Below are positions 1 through 7,826 of a stretch of DNA of 64,000 nt, one piece after another. The notes under the pieces were generated by a model. It saw only the letters and a list, made by a program, of their open reading frames with translations, did not search any database and was not told the origin of the DNA. The position numbers and the translations under genes are program-made. Position 1 is the first letter of the stretch, and every line of letters starts with the position of its first letter. The stretch comes from Alphaproteobacteria bacterium (GTDB lineage Bacteria; Pseudomonadota; Alphaproteobacteria; Rhizobiales; Hyphomicrobiaceae): assembly GCA_019137195.1 (NCBI GenBank), contig JAGVSR010000024.1, positions 1 through 64,000 of the forward strand, read 5' to 3'.

Positions 1-1127
1 TCGTCAACACCGTCCACCCGCAGACGGGTCTGACCGCGCCGATGAAGTTCTCGAAGTTGGAGTTGTCAAAGTGGGCCGAAGCCTACGAGCTACAGCACGG
101 ACTTCATTGCGAAGAGCGCATCAAGAACAACGAGGATCGCCGCAAAGCGGCCAAGGAGCGCAAACTTGCCGCCGAGAAAGTCCTGACCGAGGGAGCTGAT
201 AAGGCGAAACCGTTGGAGCCGCCTCCCTTCGTGCCGGTGAAGCACTACCCGGTACCGCGCAGTCAGTGGCTCGACAAGAAGGACATTGTCGATCGCATGA
301 AGCGGCTGCGTGCCGAGATGGACCTCCATCACAAGGTGGAACGCAACGCCACATGGCAGCGTCAGAAGAAGGAGCGTGATGCCGTCGATGCCAACACAAA
401 GGCGGCCGTCACAAACACGCGGGAGCATTTGGCAAAGAAATACCGGCCTCACTGGCGGGATCTCTACCGGGTTCAGCGCAAGGAGATGCAGCACGTGGAA
501 AGAACCGCCACGCACCCCTTTGAGCGCGCGGTCTATGTGTTCTCACAGCGTGAGCGGCTGGGGCATGGCAAGCCCCTCACCCTCCGGCAAATGCTGCCTC
601 TCATCGCCAATCAGGGAAAGCTGCTCGATGCCGTCGAACGCATGCACGGCCGCGAGCGCAGGCAACTCGCCCAGATGCAGAAGGTCGAGCAGAAAGGCTA
701 TACGGAGAAGATCTGGGAACACCACGAGCGCCGCTTTGATAAGCTGATCGAACAGCAGGCGGCCGAGCGCGCCACAGAGCGAGCCCATCACTATCAGCTG
801 ACGCGCTCCGTCACGTTCCAGGATGCGAAGGCATCACTTCTGAACGACATCGCTGCTCAGACACCCGCGCCCGAGCCAGAAGTTCGCCGCATCCGTCAGG
901 CGCCAGCGCCGGCGATCGAACAGGACCTTAAAACCGCGCTCCCTGCTCCAGCTATCGTGATGGAGGTTTCCAAGGCCGAGGTGTCGACGGATCGCAAAGC
1001 GCCGGATATCAGCGGTGCGTTTGGCGCTGCTGCTTCGGGAGCTGGGGCTCGTGCTGCAGAGATCAAGCGCGAGATGGAGGCTTGGCGGAAGCAGAATGAC
1101 GGGCGGGATTTTGGGAGAGAGCTGTAG
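1..1127 (+). CDS. Relaxase/mobilization nuclease, C-terminal part (gene begins before window)
   Basis: The frame is already open at base 3, so the start lies outside the window and only about the last 375 residues are seen. The first residues (VNTVHPQTGLTAP, then LELSKWAEAYELQHG) resemble the stretch that follows the catalytic domain in MobA/VirD2-like relaxases of alphaproteobacterial conjugative elements. The rest is a Lys/Arg/Glu-rich, probably helical tail ending in an Ala/Pro-rich segment. The catalytic Tyr and His residues would be upstream and cannot be checked. Such enzymes nick oriT and pilot the strand during conjugation. With the PLD-like gene after it and the lower GC of this end, it marks the edge of an integrated mobile element. 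Family call inferred from the short N-terminal match. Confidence 0.7.
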   Translation, partial: VNTVHPQTGLTAPMKFSKLELSKWAEAYELQHGLHCEERIKNNEDRRKAAKERKLAAEKVLTEGADKAKPLEPPPFVPVKHYPVPRSQWLDKKDIVDRMKRLRAEMDLHHKVERNATWQRQKKERDAVDANTKAAVTNTREHLAKKYRPHWRDLYRVQRKEMQHVERTATHPFERAVYVFSQRERLGHGKPLTLRQMLPLIANQGKLLDAVERMHGRERRQLAQMQKVEQKGYTEKIWEHHERRFDKLIEQQAAERATERAHHYQLTRSVTFQDAKASLLNDIAAQTPAPEPEVRRIRQAPAPAIEQDLKTALPAPAIVMEVSKAEVSTDRKAPDISGAFGAAASGAGARAAEIKREMEAWRKQNDGRDFGREL

Positions 1128-1231
1128 GTGTGCTGCTGGCCCCAAGTCCCCAAATGTGGATTTGCGGGGTTGGGCGCGTCGCCTCCCAACCTGCGGCAGG
1201 CCTTACCGCACGAGCGTACCCAGTATAGGTT

Positions 1232-1287
1232 TTGACTACGTTATGCGCGAACGCGCATAATTCATGTTTATACGCGACAGCGTATGT
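1232..1287 (+). promoter_or_regulatory. Promoter overlapped by two related palindromic operators
   Basis: TTGACT (1232-1237) and CATAAT (1256-1261) form a sigma70-type promoter with an 18-base spacer. A 20-base palindrome, TTATGCGCGAACGCGCATAA, fills 1241-1260, between and across the two boxes. A second, related palindrome is at 1268-1287 (ATACGC, 4 bases, GCGTAT), 27 bases away centre to centre. This arrangement is typical of operators bound by XRE-type repressors in antitoxin or phage/ICE control regions (inference). The only frame directly below is a 37-codon ORF (1284-1397) with no recognisable domain, so the regulator is not here; the next real gene starts at 1432. Confidence 0.55.
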
Positions 1288-1431
1288 CTCGAAGCGGTAG
1301 CGGAAGTCATGCCGGGTGCTTCCCCGGAGCGCTCATCGACAGCATCGCGAGCGGTTTCAAACGCCGGCTGGCCGAGGTCGAGACGCGACATGTCTAGTTC
1401 ATAACCGCTTTGAAGAGGCTCCGCCCAGACT

Positions 1432-2688
1432 ATGACTGCCCGCACCCTCTACACCAACTCACCTCGCCGCAAAGGTGACTTTGCGCTCAACTTCTTCATG
1501 CTCAACGCCGGAAGAACACCGTCAGCGCAATTGGCCTGTCCGTTCTTTACGACAAACGAGCCATTGGAAATTCTCCGCAAATGCGGCTGCCGCAAGATGC
1601 AGCTCTTGGTGAAGCTATGTGGGGCAACGTCTCCAGTGGCCTTGGCAGCCGCTCGAAACATGACCGATGTCCATGTTCGCTACTTTACCTCCGATGCGTT
1701 CCACGCGAAATTCTACATCCTCGGCGAAACCGCCATGCTGGGGTCTGCCAATCTGACCGATGCCGGCCTCAAGTCGAACCGGGAAATCGCCATCGTCATC
1801 GACAGCTCGGATGACGTTTTCGACGAACTGCCAACCCTCTTCGACGATCTGTGGGACGCGGCTGCCGTCCTTACGGACGCTGCGATGGAAGCCTTTGCCC
1901 GATGGCACAAGGTAAAAGGAGGTGTGGCCCAGTCGGATGTCATCGACGGCCTAGAGCCGTCCTCTCCGGTCACGGTCAACGTGGCGACACAGACAAAAAC
2001 GCGGGAACGGACCTACCTGGAGACCTTTCGCCGCGATTACTACGAGACCCTGCTTCCTGCTCATGCGCAAGCGCAGGCGGTTTATCTGGCAACCGGACAA
2101 AGACACGCGAGCTTCCAGGATTTGCCCATTGAATACGAGATTGATCGCTTCCTGAATTGGGCCAAGCTCACCTTCACAACAGACGAGAACTTACTGAGCT
2201 TCCCGCTCCTGAACGGCGATGCGAGGAACGCCCACATCGCAGATCGTCAGCAGGTTTGGTTGAACACCAGGATCGAAATCGATCGCGAGCGCACGGCTCG
2301 GCTTCAGCGCCTCAAGGCTATCTTTGCCTCCCCGCAAGATCTCAGTAGTGCAGAGTTTTCTGATCTGACCGATGCTCTTCTGGGATGTGCCGCCTTCGAC
2401 GAGCAGTTGCGCTTCACAAAGGGCGGTAAACCCGCGCTGGCCAAGGCCTTCCAACAGGACAATGACATGAAGCGCGTGCAGCAGACGTTCGAGCACTTGG
2501 CATTTGACCGCGACGACTTCGTCCGCAGGATCTACGATTGCATCTTCACTTCTGAATACAAGTTGGCCCACTTCGGGCGAACAAGTGTTTTCGAGCTGTA
2601 CGGCTGGATCAATGACGACGATGTTCCGCCGATTAATGGTCGGACCATCAAGGCTCTTCGGTACTTCGGGTTCGACGTCCGCGTCTAG
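1432..2688 (+). CDS. Phospholipase D-like (HKD) domain protein
   Basis: A 418-residue protein with one PLD-type motif near residues 90-125: HAKFYILG followed by GSANLTDAG. The usual HxKxxxxD pattern is imperfect because Gly occupies the Asp position, while the GSxN part is intact. One motif per chain is common in PLD-superfamily nucleases that act as dimers and are found in restriction, defence and mobile-element contexts. The remaining 290 residues match no domain I recognise. Base composition is visibly less GC-rich than the genes after 3.2 kb, as is the relaxase upstream, which supports shared acquisition. A purine-rich GAAGAGG lies about 15 bases before the ATG, a weak ribosome site, so the start could differ. 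Substrate unknown. Confidence 0.65.
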   Translation: MTARTLYTNSPRRKGDFALNFFMLNAGRTPSAQLACPFFTTNEPLEILRKCGCRKMQLLVKLCGATSPVALAAARNMTDVHVRYFTSDAFHAKFYILGETAMLGSANLTDAGLKSNREIAIVIDSSDDVFDELPTLFDDLWDAAAVLTDAAMEAFARWHKVKGGVAQSDVIDGLEPSSPVTVNVATQTKTRERTYLETFRRDYYETLLPAHAQAQAVYLATGQRHASFQDLPIEYEIDRFLNWAKLTFTTDENLLSFPLLNGDARNAHIADRQQVWLNTRIEIDRERTARLQRLKAIFASPQDLSSAEFSDLTDALLGCAAFDEQLRFTKGGKPALAKAFQQDNDMKRVQQTFEHLAFDRDDFVRRIYDCIFTSEYKLAHFGRTSVFELYGWINDDDVPPINGRTIKALRYFGFDVRV

Positions 2689-3203
2689 TCCGAGCCGGGC
2701 GTGGTGCGCTCGAATTGGAGGAGGAAGAGAGTGTCGAATCTCTCACGTCAGCAGTCGATCTTCCCCCTCTGCCTGCGCCAGATGTAGCCTGGTAGCGCAC
2801 GCGGGAACACGATTTCAGGGTGGGTTTTTCGTGGGGGAAAATTTAGAAACGTCAGCAACGTATTGATTTTGCTCGAGGCATGAAAGACTCCCTCTCCGCC
2901 ATCGGCCTTACGCGTCTTGCGACAGCGCGGCGCCCCTGATCACCCGCTCCCCGCCGGCTCTGGCGGTCATCTTGCGACCGGCGGCGGTCCGGCTCGACGG
3001 AGCCTCGACGCCGGACACCGCGCTTGCCGGTCCTGTCACGCGCCGGATGGCGAGGAAGCCGGATCGAGAGCGACCAGGACACGCCGCTCCCCGGTCGGAC
3101 CCGCGGGCAGGAGAGTGGGGGCGACCGCTCACAAATGCGAGCGAGACTGCCATCCTGCAGACAGCAGCCCCGCCGAGTGCGTTTTGCAAGGCACGGAACG
3201 CGG
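2689..3203. other. Gene-free junction between mobile element and chromosome, with tRNA-like remnant
   Basis: No convincing gene in 515 bases. The stretch changes from the lower-GC style of the element to the high-GC style of the chromosome at about 2860-2950. At 2780-2800 the sequence reads AGATGTAGCCTGGTAGCGCAC, very like the 5' acceptor and D-arm region of bacterial tRNA-Pro/Arg genes with a few bases missing; no anticodon arm or T arm follows in register, so it is at most a decayed fragment. It may be the trace of the integration site, but no matching repeat is visible because the other end lies outside the window. Confidence 0.3.
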
Positions 3204-4199
3204 TTACGACCAGAGCGCGTTGGCGACGAGCGCGGCGCAATAGGCGAGTGCGGCGCAGATGGGGAACGTGGCGCACCAGGCGAGCACGATCCTTTTCAGC
3301 ACGCCCCAGCGGACGTCGGAGACTCGCTTCGAGGCTCCGACACCCACGATCGAGCTCGTGATGGTGTGCGTGGTCGAAAGCGGAATGCCGTAGGCCGACG
3401 CGACGTAGATGGTCGAGGACGCACCCATGGTGGCGGCGAATCCCTGCCATGATGTGATGCGCGCCATCTTCACGCCCACCGTCTCGATGATCCGCCAGCC
3501 ACCGAGGCTGGTGCCGAGTCCCATGGTCAGAGCGCACACGACAATGACCCAGGTGTCGATATGGAACTCCTTGGTCACGCCGCCGGTTAGAAGCGTGAGG
3601 GCAAACACGCCCATGAACTTCTGGCCGTCGTTAAGGCCGTGGTTGAAGGCCATGAAGGCCGCCGACAGCATCTGCAAGAAATCGAACGTGCGCTTGGCGG
3701 GTGCCGGGCGCGCATTGGCTGCAGAGCGGATGATGAGCCGGCCGAGGAAATAGGCGCCGAGAAAGCCGAAGCCGAGCGACGCCACCATGCCGATGCCGAC
3801 CTTCTGCCATCCGGACCACTGCAGCGCGTCCCAGCCACCCCCGGCAAGGCCGGCGCCCGCGAGGCCGGCCAGCAGAGCATGGCTCTTCGACACCGGCAGG
3901 CCCACCTTGGCTGCAAACGTACCCCAGGCGATGATCGCAACCATGGACGCGGTGATGGCCGGCACGGTCATGAAGGCAGGGTCGACGATTCCCTTGCCGA
4001 CCGTGTTCGCGACGGCGGTGCCCGCCATGGCGCCGATCGTGTTCATGATCACGGCCATGATGATGGCCGTGCGCGGCGTCATCACGCCGGTCGAGACCAC
4101 GGTCGCGATCGCGTTCGGCGCGTCCGTCCAGCCGTTGACGAACTCGGCTGCCAGCACGGCGAGGAGCGCAATGGCGAGCCCCAGTGTCAGCGCGCTCAT
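3204..4199 (-). CDS. pit: Low-affinity inorganic phosphate transporter, PiT family
   Basis: A 331-residue hydrophobic protein of the PiT family, which moves phosphate (as metal-phosphate or with H+/Na+) across the inner membrane. The two signature repeats are visible: FVNGWTDAPNAIATVVSTG near residue 21 and NHGLNDGQKFMGV in the second half. Length fits the short alphaproteobacterial type. Its ATG directly follows the TGA of the DUF47 gene (TGAATG, no gap), so the two are translated as one operon. In Sinorhizobium the equivalent pair (orfA-pit) is repressed by PhoB under phosphate limitation; the Pho box upstream of the pair suggests the same here. Confidence 0.93.
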   Translation of the reverse strand: MSALTLGLAIALLAVLAAEFVNGWTDAPNAIATVVSTGVMTPRTAIIMAVIMNTIGAMAGTAVANTVGKGIVDPAFMTVPAITASMVAIIAWGTFAAKVGLPVSKSHALLAGLAGAGLAGGGWDALQWSGWQKVGIGMVASLGFGFLGAYFLGRLIIRSAANARPAPAKRTFDFLQMLSAAFMAFNHGLNDGQKFMGVFALTLLTGGVTKEFHIDTWVIVVCALTMGLGTSLGGWRIIETVGVKMARITSWQGFAATMGASSTIYVASAYGIPLSTTHTITSSIVGVGASKRVSDVRWGVLKRIVLAWCATFPICAALAYCAALVANALWS

Positions 4200-4856
4200 T
4201 CACGCCTCCTTGCGTGCGAGCGACAGGATCATCTTGGCGCAGTGATTGGCGTCGTCGGTCATCTGCTCGAGCAGGTGGAACAGCTGGTGCCAGGCGATGA
4301 AGCCGAGAGTCTTGACGCCGGGGACCGAGTACTCCTCGACCAGCCGGCGCTCGTAAGCCGAGACGATCTGATCGGCCTTGGCCTCGAGACCGTCGACGAC
4401 CGTCGCGACCTCGCGCACCTTGGTCAGGCTGAGCCTCGGCTCGGCCAGCATGCCGACCAGCGTCTGGATATGCGTCAGCATGGTGACGCCCATATCGAGG
4501 AGCTCGAGCGCCTCGGGCCGAAGCTTGGGAATGTGCGGTCGATAGGCCTCGATGTGGAGCGCGACCTTGCGCATCGCGTCGATGCAGTCGTCGAGGTCGT
4601 CGGCGAGGCGCATAGAGTCCGGGATGTCGAAGCGCATGATGAAGGAGTTGTCGAGGAGCTCGTGGATCTCGTCGACGATGGCGTCGGCCTTGTGCTCGAG
4701 CTCGACGATGCCGCGGACGTCCTGCGCCTCCGTCTCACGGGTGTGCTTGGCAGTCTCCAGTGCCGTGGCAGCGAGCGTGCCGAGCAGGCTCGCAAAGCGG
4801 TCGTTGCGCGACGGCCCGAAGAGCGACGCAAAAAGTCCTTTGCCCGGTTTGGCCAT
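4200..4856 (-). CDS. DUF47 family (PhoU-like) accessory protein of Pit transporter
   Basis: 218 residues starting MAKPGKGLFASLFG. All-helical PhoU-like family (DUF47, called OrfA in rhizobia) encoded next to Pit transporters and thought to modulate them. Typical segments are ELEHKADAIVDEIHELL, DIPDSMRLADDLDDCID and GLEAKADQIVSAYERRLV. The frame stays open upstream to about 5330, but the extension is low-quality sequence that would overlap the Pho box, so the ATG at 4856 is chosen. It is first in the operon and abuts pit. Confidence 0.88.
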   Translation of the reverse strand: MAKPGKGLFASLFGPSRNDRFASLLGTLAATALETAKHTRETEAQDVRGIVELEHKADAIVDEIHELLDNSFIMRFDIPDSMRLADDLDDCIDAMRKVALHIEAYRPHIPKLRPEALELLDMGVTMLTHIQTLVGMLAEPRLSLTKVREVATVVDGLEAKADQIVSAYERRLVEEYSVPGVKTLGFIAWHQLFHLLEQMTDDANHCAKMILSLARKEA

Positions 4857-4904
4857 TGCTTGATCCCCGATCGTCTCGCCGCCGCGGTCCGGCTGGATCC
4901 GCCG

Positions 4905-4922
4905 ATGACAGGATTGTGACAG
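4905..4922 (-). promoter_or_regulatory. Pho box (PhoB binding site) for the DUF47-pit operon
   Basis: Read on the minus strand this is CTGTCAC-AATC-CTGTCAT: two 7-base repeats 11 bases apart, one a perfect match and the other 6 of 7 to the CTGTCAT Pho-box unit with the canonical 4-base spacer. It ends 48 bases before the DUF47 start codon. By analogy with the rhizobial orfA-pit operon PhoB probably represses here, shutting off low-affinity uptake when phosphate is scarce (inference). Confidence 0.8.
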
Positions 4923-5154
4923 TTCTGTTACGGGGAGGAGCAGGCCGCGGGCAAGGGGGCGCGACACGAATACCCGGGGAACATCGTGGCATTCGAAGCT
5001 TTTGCGCAACTCGGATGGGAGCCGGCAGCGTCGGTTGCGAGTGTTCGAGGCGGCAAGACTGGCACTGGCGCACGCCAAGTTCGTTTGCCGCGAGGTCCGG
5101 CTCGCGGTCGCTGGCGTCTCCGGATCACGCCACGGCCCGTGCCGCCCTGTCGCC

Positions 5155-5964
5155 TCAGATCTTCCAGCCCCAGTGGATGGCGGCGATGCCGCCCATGAGG
5201 TTGCGGTAGCCCGCGCGGTCGAACCCCGCCTTGCCAATGAGCTCGAGGAACGCCTGCTGGTTCGGGAACTTGCGGATGCTCTCGACCAGATACTGGTATG
5301 GCGCCGCCTTGCCGGCCGCAAGCTGGCCAAGGCGGGGAATGACCTCGAACGAGTGGAAGTCGTAGAGCCTGTCGAGCACCGGTATCTGGCACTCAGAAAA
5401 CTCGAGGCACAGGAACCGCCCTCCGCGCTTCAGGACGCGGTTGGCCTCGCTGAGCGCCTTATCGATGTGTGTTACGTTTCGAATCCCGAACGAGATGGTG
5501 TAGGCGTCGAAGGCTCCGCTCTCGAAGGGAAGCTCCTCGGCGTTACCTTCGACGAGTTCGATGCGTCCCTCGAGCCCTGCGTCGCGCACGCGGCGGCGTC
5601 CGACGGCGAGCATTTCCGGGCTGATGTCGCAGATGACGGCCGTGGTCGCTGGCCCCGCCCGCTCGATCGCCCTGATCGCGATGTCGCCGGTGCCGCCCGC
5701 GACGTCGAGGAGGCGGAACGGCTGCGTCCCGCGCGGCGGATTGAGCTCGGAAACGAAGTCGCGCTTCCAAAGCCGGTGCATGCCGCCCGACATGAGGTCG
5801 TTCATGAGGTCGTAGCGCTCGGCCACGCCCGCGAACACCTGGTTGACGAGCCCCTGCCGGTCGTCCTCCCTGACGTCCTGGAAGCCGAACGAGGTCTGGG
5901 TGCCGGCGCTGGACTGGCCCGCGGCCGGGTCGGTGCCGGTGGCGTCTTTGTCGGTCTGGGTCAT
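5155..5964 (-). CDS. ubiE: Demethylmenaquinone/2-methoxy-6-polyprenyl-benzoquinol methyltransferase
   Basis: Class I SAM-dependent C-methyltransferase of ubiquinone and menaquinone synthesis. SAM motif I is [10 protein letters not shown]; the family signatures [18 protein letters not shown] and [14 protein letters not shown] are present, and the end (AIHWGWKI) is the normal UbiE C-terminus. The start at 5964 (MTQTDKD) gives 269 residues with about 35 extra N-terminal residues before the conserved FGFQDV block; in-frame ATGs at 5976 and 5991 are alternatives. Single gene with no close partner on its strand. Confidence 0.93.
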   Translation of the reverse strand: MTQTDKDATGTDPAAGQSSAGTQTSFGFQDVREDDRQGLVNQVFAGVAERYDLMNDLMSGGMHRLWKRDFVSELNPPRGTQPFRLLDVAGGTGDIAIRAIERAGPATTAVICDISPEMLAVGRRRVRDAGLEGRIELVEGNAEELPFESGAFDAYTISFGIRNVTHIDKALSEANRVLKRGGRFLCLEFSECQIPVLDRLYDFHSFEVIPRLGQLAAGKAAPYQYLVESIRKFPNQQAFLELIGKAGFDRAGYRNLMGGIAAIHWGWKI

Positions 5965-6220
5965 GACTGGGACCATACTCCGGTCGGGCACCTCAAGTCA
6001 TCCGAGGCCAGTCACCCGCAGCAGTTTGCCGCTCGCGGCGCAGGGGTCCGACTAGGCCGCCCGCAGCCAGCTGACCGCGACGCGCGACAATATCGATCGT
6101 GTGAAGCCGGCGGGACGCGCGCCTGACGGGCAAGTGCCGCTGTCAGAGTTGCGCTGCCCGTGCCGTTCGGGCGCTTGCCAGTCTCGCCTCCTGTCACCGT
6201 GTCGGTGCCGCCGGGCGAGC

Positions 6221-6817
6221 CTAGGCTTCCGCCCCGCGGTGCTCGTCACGCGCTGCCTCCCAGACCTCGTGCGCGGCGTCGGCATTGACCGCCGCGATGG
6301 CGAGGCCGACGACGAGGTCGGGCCACGGCGACAAGGTCGCCGCGGTGACGAACCCCGTTGCGATGATGGCGACGTTTGCCAGCACGTCGTTCCGTGCCGA
6401 TAGAAACGCAGCACGGGTCAGGCTGCCGCCCTCGTGGCGATAGCGCGCGAGGAGGCTTGCACATGCGAAGTTGACCGCCAGCGCGCCGAGACCGGTGATC
6501 GACAGCGAAATCGCATCGGGAGCCACGGGCAGGTTGAACTTCTCCCATGCGCTCCAGAGCGTCGTGAGCCCCGGCACGAGAATGAGCGCGGCGAGCCCCA
6601 TGCCGACGCGGGCTCGCGCTTTTGCCGTCCAGCCGAGAGCGATCAGGACGAGGAAGTTGACGCTCGCGTCCTCGAGGAAATCGACGCTGTCGGCGATGAG
6701 CGACACCGAGCCGATGGCGAGCGCGACCACGAACTCGATCCCGAAATAGGCGAGGTTGAGGAGCATGACGATCTTCACGACGCGCTTCAGCGCGGCATCT
6801 GAAACTTCGTCCATCAC
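6221..6817 (-). CDS. Short cation diffusion facilitator-like transporter
   Basis: 198 residues with five to six membrane segments, resembling only the membrane domain of CDF metal efflux proteins. The first metal-site helix shows IADSVDFLEDASVN with the expected acidic pair, but the second-site helix reads SARNDVLANV where most CDFs have HxxxD, and the cytoplasmic C-terminal domain is absent (normal length about 300). Similar short cation transporters occur in proteobacteria. Last gene of an operon: its ATG overlaps the thiO-like stop by 4 bases (ATGA). Substrate uncertain; the missing His argues against a plain zinc exporter. Confidence 0.75.
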   Translation of the reverse strand: MMDEVSDAALKRVVKIVMLLNLAYFGIEFVVALAIGSVSLIADSVDFLEDASVNFLVLIALGWTAKARARVGMGLAALILVPGLTTLWSAWEKFNLPVAPDAISLSITGLGALAVNFACASLLARYRHEGGSLTRAAFLSARNDVLANVAIIATGFVTAATLSPWPDLVVGLAIAAVNADAAHEVWEAARDEHRGAEA

Positions 6818-7824
6818 GCAGCCTCCGTCATGAGGAGAGGATGGGCCTTGCCGTGATTGAGGAACGCAGCAACCGCCTCGGCGAGCACCGGGGCGAGCAG
6901 GAAGCCGTGCCGGTAGGCGCCATTGACGATGATGCGGCGTCCCCCGTCACGCACGGTCGCTCGCGGCACGTTGTCTGGGAACGCTGGCCTTACGCCCGCC
7001 GCCGCTTCCAGGATCTCTGCTTCGGCAAAGCCCGGATGCAGCGCGTAGACCGCACCGAGCAGCTCCAGTGCCGAGCGCACGCTGATCGCGCCTGTGTCCT
7101 CGCTCTCGATCATGGTCGAGCCGACGAGAAAGCGGTGCCCTGTCCATGGCACCACGTAGATCGGGTGTCGCGGATGCAGGAGCCGGATCGGACGCTTGAG
7201 CGTCACGTCCGAAGAGCGGACGAGGAGCCGCTCGCCGCGCACGCCGCGTAGCGTCGAGAGGTCCTCCCGCGCCGCGAGCCCGCGGCAATCGACGAGCAAG
7301 GAGCCTTCTGCCGTATCCCCCTCGCTCCACGGCCGTCCGAAGTGCGTTTCGACGCCGGCCTCTCGAGCCGCATTGAGCAGGAAGCCCATGGCGTCGGGTG
7401 TCGTCATATGTGCTTCGACGGGAAAGAACAGGCCGGCCGGGAAACGATCTCCGAGGTCCGGCTCGAGCGCTCCGATGCCCTCCTCCGTGAGCCGCTTGTA
7501 GCCCGCCGTGCGGGTGGCGAATTGCGTGAGGTCGGGGAGGTCGCGCGCCGCGGCGACGACGAGCGTGCCGGCGTTGACGAGCCCGGGGTAGGCGGTGCGC
7601 CACAAGGCAAGCCCGAGATGGCCGTGCTCGCGGACGAGCCGGGGCGCCGCTTCCGCCTCACAGTCGGGCGCCAGCATCGCCCCCGCGTGGGCGCTGGCCG
7701 AGAGCCTGAACGGCTCGGCCGATTGCTCGACGAGGCGCACGCTATGTCCGGCGCGTGCAAGGGTCAGTGCCTGCCAGAGGCCGAGGATTCCGCCGCCGGC
7801 GACGGTAATGGTGTGCTTTGCCAT
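6814..7824 (-). CDS. thiO: FAD-dependent amino-acid oxidase, glycine oxidase ThiO-like
   Basis: 336-residue DAO-family flavoprotein. The N-terminal dinucleotide motif GGGILGLWQALTLARAG is at residues 10-26 and the C-terminal FAD contact region includes GAYRHGFLLAPVLAE. ThiO oxidises glycine to the imine used for the thiazole of thiamine; other DAO members deaminate other amines. No thiazole genes (thiS, thiG, thiE) or TPP riboswitch are nearby, so specificity is open. It lies two bases after ggt and overlaps the CDF gene by four, giving one operon. Confidence 0.8.
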   Translation of the reverse strand: MAKHTITVAGGGILGLWQALTLARAGHSVRLVEQSAEPFRLSASAHAGAMLAPDCEAEAAPRLVREHGHLGLALWRTAYPGLVNAGTLVVAAARDLPDLTQFATRTAGYKRLTEEGIGALEPDLGDRFPAGLFFPVEAHMTTPDAMGFLLNAAREAGVETHFGRPWSEGDTAEGSLLVDCRGLAAREDLSTLRGVRGERLLVRSSDVTLKRPIRLLHPRHPIYVVPWTGHRFLVGSTMIESEDTGAISVRSALELLGAVYALHPGFAEAEILEAAAGVRPAFPDNVPRATVRDGGRRIIVNGAYRHGFLLAPVLAEAVAAFLNHGKAHPLLMTEAA

Positions 7825-7826
7825 CT

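Noticed and set aside
2780-2800. Functional tRNA gene at the element boundary
   Set aside because: Only the 5' D-arm-like part is present; anticodon and T arms cannot be drawn.
3639-4919. Long plus-strand frame opposite pit and DUF47
   Set aside because: Antisense shadow rich in His/Asp/Arg typical of high-GC reverse frames; the minus-strand genes have clear families.
4857-5330. N-terminal extension of the DUF47 protein to about 5330
   Set aside because: The extension is low-complexity Ser/Arg sequence, would cover the Pho box and does not fit the family length; the ATG at 4856 starts the conserved protein.
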